From positions 558,001-622,000 of the forward strand of contig NZ_CP091510.1 in NCBI RefSeq assembly GCF_022870905.1: a DNA stretch of 64,000 bases, given 5' to 3'. The translations under genes were made by a program, and so were the position numbers. Source of the DNA: Neisseria arctica. GTDB lineage: Bacteria > Pseudomonadota > Gammaproteobacteria > Burkholderiales > Neisseriaceae. Below are positions 63,631 to 64,000 of the stretch, piece after piece (the first letter of the stretch is position 1; each line of letters opens with the position of its first letter). Below the pieces are notes generated by a model. The model was not told the DNA's origin. It saw only the letters and a program-made list of their open reading frames with translations, and made no database searches.

Positions 63631-64000
63631 ATGATGGAAAAGCCCCGTTCGTTTTCTGCTGTTCAGTTCATTGCATTGTATGAGGTAGGCAAAGGAATTC
63701 TGGCACTGCTTACCGCTGCCGTAATTTGGTACGATCGGGATAAACTATCGTTATTAGCACAAGTGCTAACAGAAGGTTTACATCATTTTTTTGGTCGCTT
63801 TCTTGTTTATCAAATCGATAAATTGTATGCATTGAGCCAAACGGCGATTCACAACGTATATGCTGTTATCACTATGTTGGTAATTTATGCCCTGATTCGT
63901 TTTGGTGAAGGCTATGGGCTATATCGTGAACGAACTTGGGGTTATTGGTTTAGTTTTATTGCTTACGGTTTGTTTGTCCCTGTTGAGTTGTACGAGGTTG
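63631..64000 (+). CDS. DUF2127 family membrane protein (partial, cut by window edge)
   Basis: The first 123 codons of a plus-strand gene that continues beyond the window. The protein starts MMEKPRSFSAVQFIALYEVGKGILALL and has hydrophobic segments at about 13-30, 73-90 and 102-120. The cytoplasmic turn FGEGYGLYRERTWGYWFSF and the following GLFVPVELYEV match the DUF2127 family of small polytopic membrane proteins. Function is unknown. An AT-type DUS lies at 63610-63621 just upstream. Confidence 0.82.
   Translation, partial: MMEKPRSFSAVQFIALYEVGKGILALLTAAVIWYDRDKLSLLAQVLTEGLHHFFGRFLVYQIDKLYALSQTAIHNVYAVITMLVIYALIRFGEGYGLYRERTWGYWFSFIAYGLFVPVELYEV

Overview
The window is chromosomal DNA from a member of the Neisseriaceae, most likely Neisseria in the broad sense. 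The DNA uptake sequence (DUS) GCCGTCTGAA occurs dozens of times, in both AT- and AG- extended forms. It is often arranged as inverted pairs that look like transcription terminators. The housekeeping genes (NApe-type AP endonuclease, lipid-modified azurin, hybrid peroxiredoxin-glutaredoxin, ptsN-hprK-rapZ) are also of neisserial type. No rRNA, tRNA, insertion sequence or CRISPR array was recognised.

Left part (1-13.8 kb): an EmrR-type MarR regulator; an exported protein; queF behind a preQ1-I riboswitch, followed by the queuosine-precursor transporter gene yhhQ; a TauE/DsbD-like membrane protein; a BON-LysM protein (Kbp); a three-gene ABC importer of the TrpXYZ type; a hemerythrin; an unassigned 287-aa protein; a MOSC protein; biotin synthase; a RBBP9/YdeN hydrolase without its nucleophile; and an AP endonuclease.

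Central accessory region (13.9-43.1 kb, all on the minus strand): a two-partner secretion / contact-dependent inhibition locus. It reads tpsB (cdiB-like), a HlyC-family acyltransferase-like gene, a 3300-aa tpsA (cdiA-like), and a small lipoprotein gene that is the likely immunity gene. Downstream lie eight partial tpsA cassettes, numbered C1 (next to tpsA) to C8 (next to the AP endonuclease gene). Seven carry a VENN motif, a distinct C-terminal toxin and a small immunity gene; C8 is a remnant with a 42-bp tandem repeat. The full-length TpsA ends differently from the cassettes: it has no VENN region and carries a G-H-S-R-G esterase/lipase-type motif. Five of the eight cassettes begin at or within a few bases of a DUS that is part of the tpsA reading frame, and most immunity genes are followed by a DUS hairpin. 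This suggests a toxin-immunity library built and exchanged through natural transformation. The HlyC-like protein lacks both residues that match the HlyC catalytic His and Asp.

Right part (43.4-64 kb): secA diverging from dciA; two tandem azurin genes sharing an FNR-like upstream element; rmuC; a dihydrolipoyl-dehydrogenase-like gene next to a peroxiredoxin-glutaredoxin gene; nlaA-type acyltransferase; sixA; ubiC-ubiA; ptsN-hprK-rapZ; the ribosome-assembly GTPase ylqF/rbgA; a GIY-YIG protein; scpB; rluB; and the start of a DUF2127 membrane protein cut by the window edge.
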